Notes: generated by a model from the letters alone, not told the origin. A stretch of 64,000 bases of DNA from Noviherbaspirillum pedocola (GCF_016632335.1 NZ_JAEPBG010000016.1:60386-124385), one strand, 5' to 3'; shown: positions 34,891-44,246, numbered from the stretch's first letter. Made by a program: numbers and translations.

Positions 34891-35669
34891 ATCAACGACG
34901 CCTACGGCCACGTGCTGCAGAAAACGCAGCAGGACAACGTGCAGCAGCAGTTGTTCGTCAACGGCAAGCTCGAAGCGGTGTACGGCCGCGGCACCGATCC
35001 GGACAACCAGACCAAACCCGGCGATAACGGTAAGGCTGCTTCGCCGAACTACATCACGCTATCGAACTTCGACCCGGCATACCGGCCGGTGACGAACAAC
35101 TACCCATCGGCGGGCGTGGGGCAGTACGCGGTGCAGGCGGGCGACACGCTGCAGGGCATCGCGCAGAACGCCTATGGCGACAGCGGGCTGTGGTACCTGA
35201 TCGCGCAGGCGAACGGTCTGGCAAGCGACGCCGAGCTGCGCGTGGCGGTGGGCGAAAGGATGAACAAGCTGCTGGACTACGCGCCGAAATAGGGCTTCGA
35301 TCTGGGCAAGAGCCTGATCTCGGAGACGGTATCGGGCTTTGTAGGCGGGATGGCGGCCAGGCGCTGCGCGGCGGTCGGCTGAGCGCGGCGCAGGTGGCGC
35401 GGGATGCGTTCGGCAATGCACTGGGCAACAGCTTTGTGGAAGCAAGCCTGCCGGCGCCGGTGTACGGGAAGACGTTCGAGGAGGATAGGCAGGCCCGGGA
35501 AGCGGTGAATCTGTTGTTGAAGGCGATGAGGGTCTCGGGGAATGACGCGGGGAGGATGCTTACGGAGCAGGCGTGGCGGACGAGCATGCCGGGGATCACG
35601 GAGGAGCAGTACTTCAGTGCAGCGCCGAGAACAATTGCTGTGATCTGGGTCGGCGTAGAAGCACAGTAA
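34891..35669 (+). pseudogene. Displaced, broken copy of the Rhs 3' core
   Basis: 34891-35597 is nearly identical to 28270-29634 of the giant Rhs gene and begins in mid-gene with no start. It lacks about 657 bases (equivalent to about 28624-29280; the LysM end and much of the Gly/Ala-rich segment), a deletion that keeps the frame. It then has CAG changed to TAG at 35290-35292 and a one-base deletion near 35356 (ATGGCCGCATTGGCG read as ATGGCGGCCAGGCG). Identity stops exactly at the toxin-tip junction (ATGCCGGGGATC), after which a different short tip ends in EAQ and TAA at 35669. It is an orphan cassette that could recombine with the intact gene. Confidence 0.9.
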
Positions 35670-36005
35670 AAATACAGATACTGCGGTGCGTCCCCCGAGC
35701 ATCCAGTGCTCTCTTCCTTGTTGTGCATGTTCCAAGTCGAAGATGATATTTGACGCAAGGGAACCTTGTCAGCTGACCGGTTTCTCAACCGGCTCTTATG
35801 AACAGAGCCTCAGCCATCCCTTTCGCATCGACGCGCCCGTGTCGCCACTATGTAAGCGCGGCATCTTCTCGCATCGAGTTCATTATTTCTTCCTTTACTC
35901 CACGATAAAAAGCAGATGCCAGATTTCCCGGACAGAGGAATTCGTATCTCACCATGGACGTGCTCAAGCCTAAGCGCTAAAGAGCGGTGCAACATCCTTC
36001 AGCAT
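35670..36005. other. Intergenic region after the orphan Rhs cassette
   Basis: 336 bases with a small hairpin, CCGGTT-TCTC-AACCGG (35777-35792), not followed by a T-run. The reading frame of the next gene is open to an ATG at 35916, but that extension has no ribosome site and low-quality sequence. Nothing else is supported. Confidence 0.4.
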
Positions 36006-38171
36006 ATGGAGAAGCTCAACGACGGCAGCGCCTGCTTCGTCGAGTGTGATGCGAACGATGCCAGCATTTTCTATCTGCGCAAGCGGACGTTGAAAGACTG
36101 GTGGCATGAAAGTCGCGCGCAATTCTGGGCTGAGTTTGGCTTTGTCGAAGAGCTGAACAAATTGAAGGCCGCGAGAGTCGCTGCGATGCATGTGATTGCT
36201 TCTGCCCTCGGTGTAAGTCTTGACGACGGATCAAAACAACAGATACGCGAGGCGGCGCACGGAGCCAGCTTCTACCTGCTGGATGTCAGCCGTGTCATTG
36301 CGCCTGAAACACTGGATCTGTCGGGAAAGAGCTTTCTGATCAGTGGCTTCGAAACATTCGATGAAGGGCACAAGCTTCGTCGCAAGCATGGACTGGATCG
36401 TCTCATGAAGGACGGAAGGCAGCCGTTGCGGGTTGATCGGGTAGCCGATGCGCAGGGCAATGAGCATCTTTATGTCCGTCCCAGATCGATGGAGGAAGCG
36501 TTCCAGGAGTTCTGGATGAGCGAGAGCGAACGGCGAACCATTGAAGACGAGGCTCGAAAGGCAATCAAAAGCGCATTCAAACCCTATCTGGACGAGCTCA
36601 AGGGAACAAGTGCAGCATCGGGCCGGGGTCAGGGAGTGCGGCCAAACAAGGCGAGCGCAAGACAACAGGCTACCGATGCATATAACGTCCGTGCATCGGT
36701 AGAAGGACTCAAGAGGGCCGTTTCAGCGGATCGACGAAAAGTGTCCCGGGTGAATCTGCGTGAAGTCATCGACAAAGACAACGTTGCTGAATTTCTTGTA
36801 TCGCTCGAGGCGCTTCTCCATAGCTCTTCAGAGCCTTTGCGGCTCAAGGATGAAGAAGACGAACATGGTAATCAGGCCCTATATCTGCAGGAGCGTAGCC
36901 CGGACGAGCGCATTAAGGAGATGACCTTCGGGCTGATATTGCAACGGCAATTGTCCGACATGAAGCGAGACACGGCGTGCATGATTGAAAACAAGCTTAG
37001 CGAAGTCATTGGGCTTCTTCAAAAGGGAATTGCGCCATCTAGTAATCCGCTAGGCATTCATCTCAAAGGTGTAGAGGGATTGCTCAGCCGCTTGCGTGCA
37101 AGGGGGTGGGAGAGCGAAAAGGTGGGAGAAGCATCCAGCTTGTTGCCCAATTCGATAAGGAAGTCCGGAGCTTCGTCAGGTTCGCGTCTGGATGTCCACG
37201 CCTCGCATGGCGTAAGGCATGCGAGGCTAGTTGGGTGTTCAGTGGTTGCAGCTCATCCGCTGAGTTTTGCGGCGAATAACATCATTGTTCCGCTGGACGA
37301 GATAAGAACCATGCTTACTTACGGAGATGCAGTATTAGAGGAAGGCCAAGCTGTTGCCCTGAAGGCTGCAAAGGAGCATGCGGAGCAAATGAGCGAGTTG
37401 GAGGAAAAATCGAGAGTGAGCGAAGTCGATCAGAACACGCTGCAAGGAAATTCCGCTCGAACGCAGGCAAAGGTAAAGCCAAAAACAGAAGCAAAAGCGC
37501 AAGGACAGCCAGGCGGTGTGCCCTTTCCGCAGGATGTGCGGAGCATTCGGCATACGCCTAACCTATTGCTGGTGCCTTCTCTGGGCGCGCTGCCTGATAA
37601 GGAAACTTGCGAATCGTACTGGCACGCCTACTATTCCGCACTGTTGAACACTTCACTGAAAAACTCTTCATTGCCGTGCGATCCTCCGCCGGGCACTCTG
37701 AAGGGAACGGTTGTGATTGCTCCACAGCCAGAGCAAGGGCCGAATCGTTATTCCGAAGCGAACTTGCGCGGCCTCGTGAGGGCATGTCGGGAGCGTTCTT
37801 CGGTGGAATACGCGAAACAGCATGACACTGAACTGCTTGCGATAACGATTGCGCATCCTGACGAGGATGTTACTGAACGGATCAGCAGACTTCTGGATTC
37901 CAACTGCATTTCTCACAAAATCAGGGAAAGCACCGCAGCAAGTGACCCTGCAGCAGGAAAGCAAGAACAAGCAATGGTTGTCCGTACTGAAAAGAAAATC
38001 GAGCGATTCGAGTTCGAAAGCGAAGACGATACTTTCTGCTATGAACTGGCGCAACATTTAGCATGTCCCACGATCTTAGCGTCGCCGGTGAAAATACTGA
38101 CCTTACCAGGGACTGAAAAGCATAAGGATGACGACGAGATTGGCCCAGGTTATCGATTGGATTCGTTTTAA
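36006..38171 (+). CDS. Large protein of unknown function, 721 residues
   Basis: I recognise no domain. From ATG 36006 (MEKLNDGSACFVECDANDAS; an alternative ATG at 35916 is in frame, and neither has a clear ribosome site) the protein is soluble, charged and mainly helical. A Gly/Ser/Ala-rich linker lies around residues 200-225, a Lys/Glu/Gln-rich low-complexity region lies near 465-515 (ARTQAKVKPKTEAKAQ), and the C-terminal domain of about 200 residues contains TPNLLLVPSLGALPDKETCE and GTVVIAPQPEQGPNRYSE. No signal peptide or membrane segment. GC content is lower than the housekeeping genes. It lies at the end of the toxin island, so a secreted effector or a defence protein is conceivable, but nothing in the sequence proves either. 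Confidence 0.7.
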   Translation: MEKLNDGSACFVECDANDASIFYLRKRTLKDWWHESRAQFWAEFGFVEELNKLKAARVAAMHVIASALGVSLDDGSKQQIREAAHGASFYLLDVSRVIAPETLDLSGKSFLISGFETFDEGHKLRRKHGLDRLMKDGRQPLRVDRVADAQGNEHLYVRPRSMEEAFQEFWMSESERRTIEDEARKAIKSAFKPYLDELKGTSAASGRGQGVRPNKASARQQATDAYNVRASVEGLKRAVSADRRKVSRVNLREVIDKDNVAEFLVSLEALLHSSSEPLRLKDEEDEHGNQALYLQERSPDERIKEMTFGLILQRQLSDMKRDTACMIENKLSEVIGLLQKGIAPSSNPLGIHLKGVEGLLSRLRARGWESEKVGEASSLLPNSIRKSGASSGSRLDVHASHGVRHARLVGCSVVAAHPLSFAANNIIVPLDEIRTMLTYGDAVLEEGQAVALKAAKEHAEQMSELEEKSRVSEVDQNTLQGNSARTQAKVKPKTEAKAQGQPGGVPFPQDVRSIRHTPNLLLVPSLGALPDKETCESYWHAYYSALLNTSLKNSSLPCDPPPGTLKGTVVIAPQPEQGPNRYSEANLRGLVRACRERSSVEYAKQHDTELLAITIAHPDEDVTERISRLLDSNCISHKIRESTAASDPAAGKQEQAMVVRTEKKIERFEFESEDDTFCYELAQHLACPTILASPVKILTLPGTEKHKDDDEIGPGYRLDSF

Positions 38172-38581
38172 GTTGTCCGGCTTTGACTTCATGATCCTGC
38201 GCGCAGGCATGCCTTGCCTCTGCATTCCGTTGACTCAGTGCAGAGCCATACTCCTGGCCATCATCATCATCGCGATAACGCAAAAGATTCCTGCGTTCCG
38301 TCCATGCGACTGTTTCTGATGTCGCCGGCCTGATGCCTGCGATGCAGTACGCAACAAATGAACGTCGCGGAAGTCGGTTCGTCGGCTTCATGCGCATGTG
38401 CCGTGCATCTCCGGCGCGATGCCGCGAAGGACGACGCGTTGCGTATCACGGCTCGAGACTTTATGGTTTCCCTTGGGGGCGGCATAGATACGGCGTCATG
38501 AACATGCGTTGAAATAAGGCTTCGCTAAGCCATGGAAACCATGCAAGCCGCTTGCGCGTCCAAGTCCGGGACTTCTCACGC
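38172..38581. other. Intergenic region, nothing recognised
   Basis: 410 bases between the unknown protein and the penicillin-binding protein. No supported frame and no clear terminator. The promoter of the following gene should lie here but I cannot place it. Confidence 0.4.
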
Positions 38582-41062
38582 ATGGAAAGGCGTAGACCGG
38601 ATTTGGATAACGACAGGCAATCTTCGCAACCGCCACTAACGCCGCGGTCCTGGCGCACGCGGCTGGCCTCGGGCCTTTCTGTGCTGCTGCGACTGGCACG
38701 TTTCTTCTGGCGCTGGCTCGCCGCCCGCGGCGCCGCAGTGCTCGACCGCAAGGCGCCCCGCCGCGCACGCATGCTTGCATTGGCGCGGCTTGTTGGCGGC
38801 TTCGCCGGCGCCGGCATCGTGCTGCTCGCGATCTGGACCCTGATTCAGATCCCGCTCACGCCCGGCATCGCCGACCTGAAGAAAGCCAAGCGCGAACATC
38901 CGAGCGTGCTGGTCTCGGTCGACGGCCAGACCTTGGCCAGCTACAAGCGCTTCCATCGCGAATGGGTGCCGCTGGAGCGGATCTCGCCGGATGTGGTCAA
39001 TGCGCTGGTGGCGACCGAGGACCGGCGCTTCTATCAGCATCACGGCATCGATTTTCATCGCCTGGCCGGTGCCGCGCTGCGCACGCTTGCCGGGCGCATC
39101 GAAGGCGGCTCCACCATCACCCAGCAGCTGGCGCGCAATCTCTACCCTGAGGAAATCGGCCGCAAGCGTTCGATCAACCGCAAGATCCGGGAAACCATCA
39201 CGGCCCTGAAGATCGAGCATGCGTACACCAAGCGCGAGATCCTCGAAACCTATCTGAACACGGTGCCCTTCCTGTACAACGCCTATGGCATCGAAATGGC
39301 CGCGCGTACCTATTTCGACAAGCCGGCCGCGAAGCTGACGCTGCTCGAATCGGCCACGCTGATTGGCATGCTCAAGGGCGCCAGCTATTACAACCCGGTG
39401 TTCAATCCTGAGCGATCGCGCTCGCGGCGCAACGTGGTGCTGGCGCAGATGAGCAAGGCCGGCAAGCTTGCACCGAACCGGCTTGCCGCCTTGCAGGCGC
39501 AGCCGCTGGGCCTGGACTTTGAGCGGCAGCTGGAAGCGCGCGGCCCGGCGCCGCATTTCGCCGAATTCCTGCGGCGCTGGCTGATCGACTGGGCGGACCG
39601 CCATGACTACAACATCTATGCCGACGGCCTGAAGATCTACACCACCATCGACTCGCGCCTGCAGGCGGCGGCGAATGCGGCGGTCAAGCGCCAGGCCGAT
39701 GCGCTGCAGGCGGTGGCCGATGTCGAATGGGCGCAGCCGGGACAGTCGCTGCTGTCGACATCCACCGCGGCCTATGCGGCGATGCGGCCACGCGTGACGC
39801 CGTTCGCGCATTTCTGGCGCGCGCATCCGGAGTTGCTCGACGCCTTCGTGCGCGAGTCATCGGCGTATCGCAATGCGGTTGCTGGCGGCGCCGATGCGAG
39901 CGCCACGCTGGCGCGCCTGAAGTCGGACACGGATTTCCTCGCCAAGCTGAAGTCGGACAAGACGCGGCTGGAAGCCGGCATGGTGGCGATCGACCCGGAC
40001 AGCGGCGATGTGAAAGCCTGGGTCGGCAGCCGCGATTTCGACCTCGACCAGTACGATCACGTCGCGCGCGCGCAGCGCCAGCCGGGCTCGACCTTCAAGC
40101 CTTTCGTCTATGGCGCGGCGCTGGAAGCGGGCATTCCGCCGGATCGCAAGTATCCGGACCGGGTGAAGGAATACCGCCTGCCCGACGGCGGCACCTGGCA
40201 GCCACGCGACATCGGCCCGGCCAGCGGCAGGATGATGAGCATGGCCGAGGGCCTGGCGCAGTCGAAGAACACCATCACGGCGCAGGTGATGGAAGCAGTC
40301 GGGCCGGCGAAAGCGGCGGACTTCGCGCGCCGCGCCGGCGTGCGCCAGAGCCGGCTCGAGGCGGTGCCGGCGCTGGCCCTGGGCACAAGCCCGGTGACCT
40401 TGCTGGAGATGGCTTCCAGCTATGCCACCATCGCCGCCGGCGGCATCTACCGCGCGCCGCTGATGTTGACGCGCATCGAGGATGCCCAGGGCCGGGTGTT
40501 GGTGGAATTCTCCAGCCGCTCGCGCCGCGAATTACCACGCGGGGCCAGCGAGGAGCTGATTGCGATGCTGCGCGGCGCGATCGACCATGGCACCGGGCAG
40601 GCCATACGCAGCAGCTTCGGCATACGCGCCGACGTCGCCGGCAAGACCGGCACCACCCAGGACAATACCGACGGCTGGTTCATGCTGATGCATCCGCGCC
40701 TGGTCACGGGCAGCTGGGTTGGCTTCGACGATGCCCGGGTGACGATGCGCAGCGATTACTGGGGGCAGGGCAGCCACAATGCGCTGCTCCTGGTTGGCGA
40801 CTTCTTCCGTGGGGCGGCGAACCGGCGCCTGATCGACGTCGCCGCGCGCTTTCCGGGCGAGCGCGCTTCCTGGTTCGGCGCGGGCCTGCTGGATTGGCTG
40901 GATCGCATGCTGCATGGTCATGGCGACGGCGGCGGGCATGGCACGCCACTGGATGCGCTGGCGGATGGCATACGCACCGTGCGCGAGAGCATCGAGCGGG
41001 TGCAGCGGGAATGGGAGGCGCTGCAGCGCCTGCTCGACCGGATACGCGGCGTATTTTCCTGA
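38582..41062 (+). CDS. Class A penicillin-binding protein (transglycosylase/transpeptidase)
   Basis: 826 residues. A basic cytoplasmic N-terminus is followed by one membrane anchor (VGGFAGAGIVLLAIWTLIQI). The GT51 glycosyltransferase domain has catalytic E146 in ATEDRRFYQHHGID and GGSTITQQLARNLYPEE. After a linker of about 200 residues the transpeptidase domain shows S503-T-F-K506 (QPGSTFKPF), SKN in AQSKNTITAQ, and K688-TGT. It polymerises and crosslinks peptidoglycan on the outer face of the inner membrane. The linker is longer than in PBP1A of E. coli-like enzymes, so the exact class (1A, 1C or other) is open. A start at 38552 is also in frame. Confidence 0.93.
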   Translation: MERRRPDLDNDRQSSQPPLTPRSWRTRLASGLSVLLRLARFFWRWLAARGAAVLDRKAPRRARMLALARLVGGFAGAGIVLLAIWTLIQIPLTPGIADLKKAKREHPSVLVSVDGQTLASYKRFHREWVPLERISPDVVNALVATEDRRFYQHHGIDFHRLAGAALRTLAGRIEGGSTITQQLARNLYPEEIGRKRSINRKIRETITALKIEHAYTKREILETYLNTVPFLYNAYGIEMAARTYFDKPAAKLTLLESATLIGMLKGASYYNPVFNPERSRSRRNVVLAQMSKAGKLAPNRLAALQAQPLGLDFERQLEARGPAPHFAEFLRRWLIDWADRHDYNIYADGLKIYTTIDSRLQAAANAAVKRQADALQAVADVEWAQPGQSLLSTSTAAYAAMRPRVTPFAHFWRAHPELLDAFVRESSAYRNAVAGGADASATLARLKSDTDFLAKLKSDKTRLEAGMVAIDPDSGDVKAWVGSRDFDLDQYDHVARAQRQPGSTFKPFVYGAALEAGIPPDRKYPDRVKEYRLPDGGTWQPRDIGPASGRMMSMAEGLAQSKNTITAQVMEAVGPAKAADFARRAGVRQSRLEAVPALALGTSPVTLLEMASSYATIAAGGIYRAPLMLTRIEDAQGRVLVEFSSRSRRELPRGASEELIAMLRGAIDHGTGQAIRSSFGIRADVAGKTGTTQDNTDGWFMLMHPRLVTGSWVGFDDARVTMRSDYWGQGSHNALLLVGDFFRGAANRRLIDVAARFPGERASWFGAGLLDWLDRMLHGHGDGGGHGTPLDALADGIRTVRESIERVQREWEALQRLLDRIRGVFS

Positions 41063-41066
41063 ACGC

Positions 41067-41561
41067 CTACTGGGTCGGCTTGCGCGGCGGCGCGCCGGCG
41101 GCGGCGGCTGTTGCGGCATCGCGCCGTGGTGGCGCGGCGGGCGGCGCCTTGTGCGGCGGCTGCGTGTCTTGCGGCGAGTTGCCATGCGGCGCATTGTCCA
41201 CGTGCGTGACCCGGTCTCGGCTTGGCCGCGAGCGGTCGGCGCTACGTTCGCGCGACTGGTCGGCTTCGAAATCGTCCGGGCTGAAGGCTTGCGGCGCAGA
41301 ATCGTAGCCGCTGAAGCTGCCGGCCGTGGACGAACCGACCACCAGCGCCGCCATGATCATCAGCGCAGCACGGCACAGGCCATGCGTCAGGGTGTTGGTG
41401 GCGAACGGGCGCCGGCGTGGCGTCGCCGCCTGCAGACAGGCACGCGCTTGCAAAGCGCAAAAGCTTGCAACGGAAACGTCGCAAGCAGTGGAGAGACTGC
41501 AACCGCAGGATCCTGCCAGGCGGATCCCGGAGCAGTGGACCGGGAGTGTGGGCATGGTCAT
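41067..41561 (-). CDS. Hypothetical protein with Pro/Ala-rich tail
   Basis: 164 residues at most; the true start may be internal, for example MIMAALVVGSSTAGSFSGYD at 41363, which looks like a signal peptide. The rest is charged and low-complexity (SRERSADRSRPSRDRV, then KAPPAAPPRRDAATAAAAGA). It is convergent with the penicillin-binding protein gene and ends 5 bases from it. No family recognised. The coding status is likely but not certain. Confidence 0.45.
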   Translation of the reverse strand: MTMPTLPVHCSGIRLAGSCGCSLSTACDVSVASFCALQARACLQAATPRRRPFATNTLTHGLCRAALMIMAALVVGSSTAGSFSGYDSAPQAFSPDDFEADQSRERSADRSRPSRDRVTHVDNAPHGNSPQDTQPPHKAPPAAPPRRDAATAAAAGAPPRKPTQ

Positions 41562-41806
41562 TACTATAACGCATGGCTCCTCAGTGCATAGGCCGTATTG
41601 CTCGGATGATGATCGCCCTCGTGTCGAAAGCGTTTCACATCGTGATCACTGCGCGCTTCGTGCCGCGCCTGCCACAGTCGGCAAACGTTTGATGTTCGTC
41701 GGAAACAGCTGCGAGAAACCAGCCGGCAGGAACGCAAACCGGCACAATGTCGAGTCCACCCGCCCGGGGATGCCTATGCAAACCGGGCCTGCGTTGAAAG
41801 GAAGCC

Positions 41807-42292
41807 ATGGCATATACCGAAATCAGCATGCGGCTCCTCACCGCGGTCCTGATGGGCTGCATCCTCGGGCTGGACCGCAATCTGCACGGCAAACCGACCG
41901 GCGTGAAGACCCTGGGCCTGGTTGCGCTCGGCTCGGCGCTGGTCACGATCGCGGTCGACGTTCCCGGCGCGGCAAACTCCAGCCACGATGTCAATGCGTT
42001 ATCGCGCGTGATTCAGGGCGTGCTCACCGGCATTGGCTTTCTCGGCGCGGGCGTGATCGTGCGCGGGGCGAGCGACCACAGCGTAAAGGGATTGACCACC
42101 GCTGCCTCGATCTGGGTGACCTCGGCCATCGGCGTGGTATGCGGCATTGGCGCCTGGCCGGTGGCACTGATTGCGATGGGCATCATGATGGTGCTGCTGC
42201 TCGTCGGCCATCCGCTGGAGCGCTATCTGCACCGCGTCTGGCTCGGCAAGAGCGCGGAAGAACGCAAGGACGATATGCGCCATGACGCCTGA
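41807..42292 (+). CDS. MgtC/SapB-family membrane protein
   Basis: 161 residues with GAAAGGAAGCC before the ATG. The MgtC core is clear: MRLLTAVLMGCILGLDRNLH, GVKTLGLVALGSALVTI, GVLTGIGFLGAGVIV and GLTTAASIWVTSAIGVVCGI. Four or five membrane segments. Family members act in magnesium stress, acid stress and virulence, through inhibition of the F1Fo ATPase in Salmonella, but many are uncharacterised. The C-terminal ACT-like domain of true MgtC is absent, as in SapB/YhiD. The next gene follows after 12 bases, so it is probably an operon. Confidence 0.88.
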   Translation: MAYTEISMRLLTAVLMGCILGLDRNLHGKPTGVKTLGLVALGSALVTIAVDVPGAANSSHDVNALSRVIQGVLTGIGFLGAGVIVRGASDHSVKGLTTAASIWVTSAIGVVCGIGAWPVALIAMGIMMVLLLVGHPLERYLHRVWLGKSAEERKDDMRHDA

Positions 42293-42304
42293 GGCCCGCG
42301 CAGC

Positions 42305-43645
42305 ATGATGAAGCATCGCCACCTGAAGATGGTGATCTCGGCGCTGTCGGGCTTTTGCGTGCTGACCATGGCAGCGCTGCTGTTCGTGGTGCTGTTCGAG
42401 CCGGGTCTGGCCTACCGCACCGTGACGCCGCTGCCGCCGGCGCGCGACGCGTCGTTCACCTCCGCCCTGGCGCACGCAGTGGGCGAGGCGATCGTGCAGC
42501 CGCTTGAGACGACCGTGTTCCCGGACGGCGAACGCTTCTATCCGGCAGAACTCGAGGCGATACGCAATGCGAAGACCTCGATCGAACTCGAAGCCTTCAT
42601 CTTCCACAAGACCGCAGTCGGCGAACGCTTCCTCAACGAGCTGACGGCGCGTGCTCGCGCGGGCGTTGCGGTGCGGGTCGTGGTGGATGCGGTCGGCAGC
42701 CTGCCCACGCCGGACAGCTTCTTCGACCGTTTGCGCGCTGCCGGCGGACAGGTGGTCTGGTATCAGCCGTTTCGCTGGTACACGCTCAAGCACTGGAACA
42801 ACCGTACCCATCGCGAGCTGCTCATCGTCGACGGCGATACCGCATTCATCGGCGGCGCCGGCATCAGTTCGCACTGGGATGGCGGCACCGCTGGCCTGCC
42901 GCCGTGGCGAGATTTGATGATGCGCGTGCGCGGCGCGCCGGCGCGCGCGCTGCAGAGCGTGTTCTTCCAGGGCTGGCTTGAAGCCAGCGGCGACATCCTG
43001 GTCAGTCCGGGCATGCCACGAAACGAGGCCGATGCGCCGGGTCCATCGGCGGCTGCGGATCCGCCCGATGCCGCCGATCCGGCGGACGGGCATGGGCAAG
43101 CGCTCATCATCGGCAGCAATCCGACCGGAGGCCGCGCCACCCGCGCGCGCGTGATGTACCAGTTGATAGTCGATGCGGCGCGCAGCGACATCCTGATCGA
43201 TACACCCTACTTCGTGCCGGACCGTTCGATGCGGCGCGCGCTGCTGCGCGCGGTGGCGCGCGGCGTGCGTGTGACGGTGATCACGCCGGGCCGGCACAAC
43301 AACCATCCAATCGCGCGCATCGCCAGTCGCCGGCATTACGGCGAACTGATCGCCGGCGGCGTGCAAATTTACGAATACCAGCCCGGCATGATCCACACCA
43401 AGCTGTTCATCGCCGATGGCCTGTGGTCCATCGTCGGCTCCACCAACTTTGACAACCGTTCGCTGGGCTTGAACAACGAAGTCAACCTGGCGCTGCGCGA
43501 TGCCGAGGTCGCGCGCACGCTGGCAAACATCGCGACCGACTATCTCGCGCAGAGCCAGCGCATCAGCCTGGAAGCCTGGGCGGCGCGGCCATGGAGCGAG
43601 CGCTTGCTCGCATCCATCGGCAGCGTGCTGGAACGGCAGGAATGA
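42305..43645 (+). CDS. Phospholipase D / cardiolipin synthase-like protein
   Basis: 446 residues with an N-terminal membrane segment (VISALSGFCVLTMAALLFVV) and two phospholipase-D motifs. Motif 2 is typical: HTKLFIADG with downstream GSTNFDNRS. Motif 1 reads HRELLIVDG with GG downstream, so the Lys of HxKxxxxD is Glu. Between them lies the usual DTPYFVPDRSMRRAL. Family members join two phosphatidylglycerol molecules, or PE and PG, into cardiolipin at the inner membrane. A Pro/Ala-rich insert (ADAPGPSAAADPPDAADPAD) separates the halves. It probably forms an operon with the MgtC-like gene. Confidence 0.88.
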   Translation: MMKHRHLKMVISALSGFCVLTMAALLFVVLFEPGLAYRTVTPLPPARDASFTSALAHAVGEAIVQPLETTVFPDGERFYPAELEAIRNAKTSIELEAFIFHKTAVGERFLNELTARARAGVAVRVVVDAVGSLPTPDSFFDRLRAAGGQVVWYQPFRWYTLKHWNNRTHRELLIVDGDTAFIGGAGISSHWDGGTAGLPPWRDLMMRVRGAPARALQSVFFQGWLEASGDILVSPGMPRNEADAPGPSAAADPPDAADPADGHGQALIIGSNPTGGRATRARVMYQLIVDAARSDILIDTPYFVPDRSMRRALLRAVARGVRVTVITPGRHNNHPIARIASRRHYGELIAGGVQIYEYQPGMIHTKLFIADGLWSIVGSTNFDNRSLGLNNEVNLALRDAEVARTLANIATDYLAQSQRISLEAWAARPWSERLLASIGSVLERQE

Positions 43646-43671
43646 AAAAGCGCCGCGATGCAGCCGGCGCT
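43644..43671 (-). terminator. Rho-independent terminator of the fasciclin gene
   Basis: On the minus strand the fasciclin stop (43686) is followed by AGCGCC, an 11-base loop, GGCGCT and TTTTC. It also lies just after the plus-strand phospholipase gene, so it may serve both. Confidence 0.65.
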
Positions 43672-43685
43672 CGTGAGGATCATGC

Positions 43686-44246
43686 TTACTTCGGCATCAG
43701 CACGGTGTCGATCACATTGATCACGCCGTTGGATTGCATCACATCGTAGGTGCTGATGTCGGCGTGATGGCCGCCGGAATCCGCCACCACGATGTTGTGC
43801 GGTCCGTTCATCATGAAGCTCAGCATGTCGCCTTCTGCGGTTTTCAGCTCGGCTTTGCCATTGCCCTTCATGATGGCTTCATGCAGCGCATTGAAGTCGT
43901 ATTTGCCCGGCACCACGTGATAGGTCAGCACCTTGGTCAAGGTGGCTTTGTTTTCCGGCTTGACCAGGTTGTCTACGGTGCCGGCCGGCAGCTTGTTGAA
44001 CGCGGCATTGGTCGGCGCGAAAACGGTGAACGGACCTTTGCCCTTGAGCGTGTCGACCAGGCCGGCGGCCTTCACTGCGGCCACCAGCGTGGTGTGGTCG
44101 GCCGAGTTCACCGCGTTGTCGACGATGTCCTTGGTCGGATACATGCTCTGTCCTCCAACCATCACCGTATCGGCGGCGTAGGCGGAGGTGCTGGCGAGGC
44201 CGGCGCAAAGGGTCAAGGCGGCGAATGCGGTGGCAAGTTTTTTCAT
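43686..44246 (-). CDS. Secreted fasciclin (FAS1) domain protein
   Basis: 186 residues. AAGGAGAAGACC precedes the ATG at 44246. A signal peptide (MKKLATAFAALTLCAGLAST, cleavage likely after AYA) is followed by one FAS1 domain: DIVDNAVNSADHTTLVAAVK, GPFTVFAPTNAAFNKLP, LTYHVVPGKYD and NGVINVIDTVLMP. FAS1 proteins are extracytoplasmic and often mediate adhesion, but the bacterial single-domain forms are poorly defined. It is a single gene. Confidence 0.92.
   Translation of the reverse strand: MKKLATAFAALTLCAGLASTSAYAADTVMVGGQSMYPTKDIVDNAVNSADHTTLVAAVKAAGLVDTLKGKGPFTVFAPTNAAFNKLPAGTVDNLVKPENKATLTKVLTYHVVPGKYDFNALHEAIMKGNGKAELKTAEGDMLSFMMNGPHNIVVADSGGHHADISTYDVMQSNGVINVIDTVLMPK

Noticed and set aside
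34891-35289. Displaced Rhs core considered as an independent expressed LysM protein
   Set aside because: It starts in mid-gene without an own start or ribosome site, and continues as an obvious broken copy of the Rhs gene after the TAG.
35777-35792. Hairpin CCGGTT-TCTC-AACCGG as a terminator
   Set aside because: There is no T-run after the stem on either strand and it is more than 100 bases from the nearest stop.
39727-41307. A 526-codon open frame on the plus strand within the penicillin-binding protein
   Set aside because: It lies out of frame with the transpeptidase motifs; the translation is Arg/Gly-rich noise.
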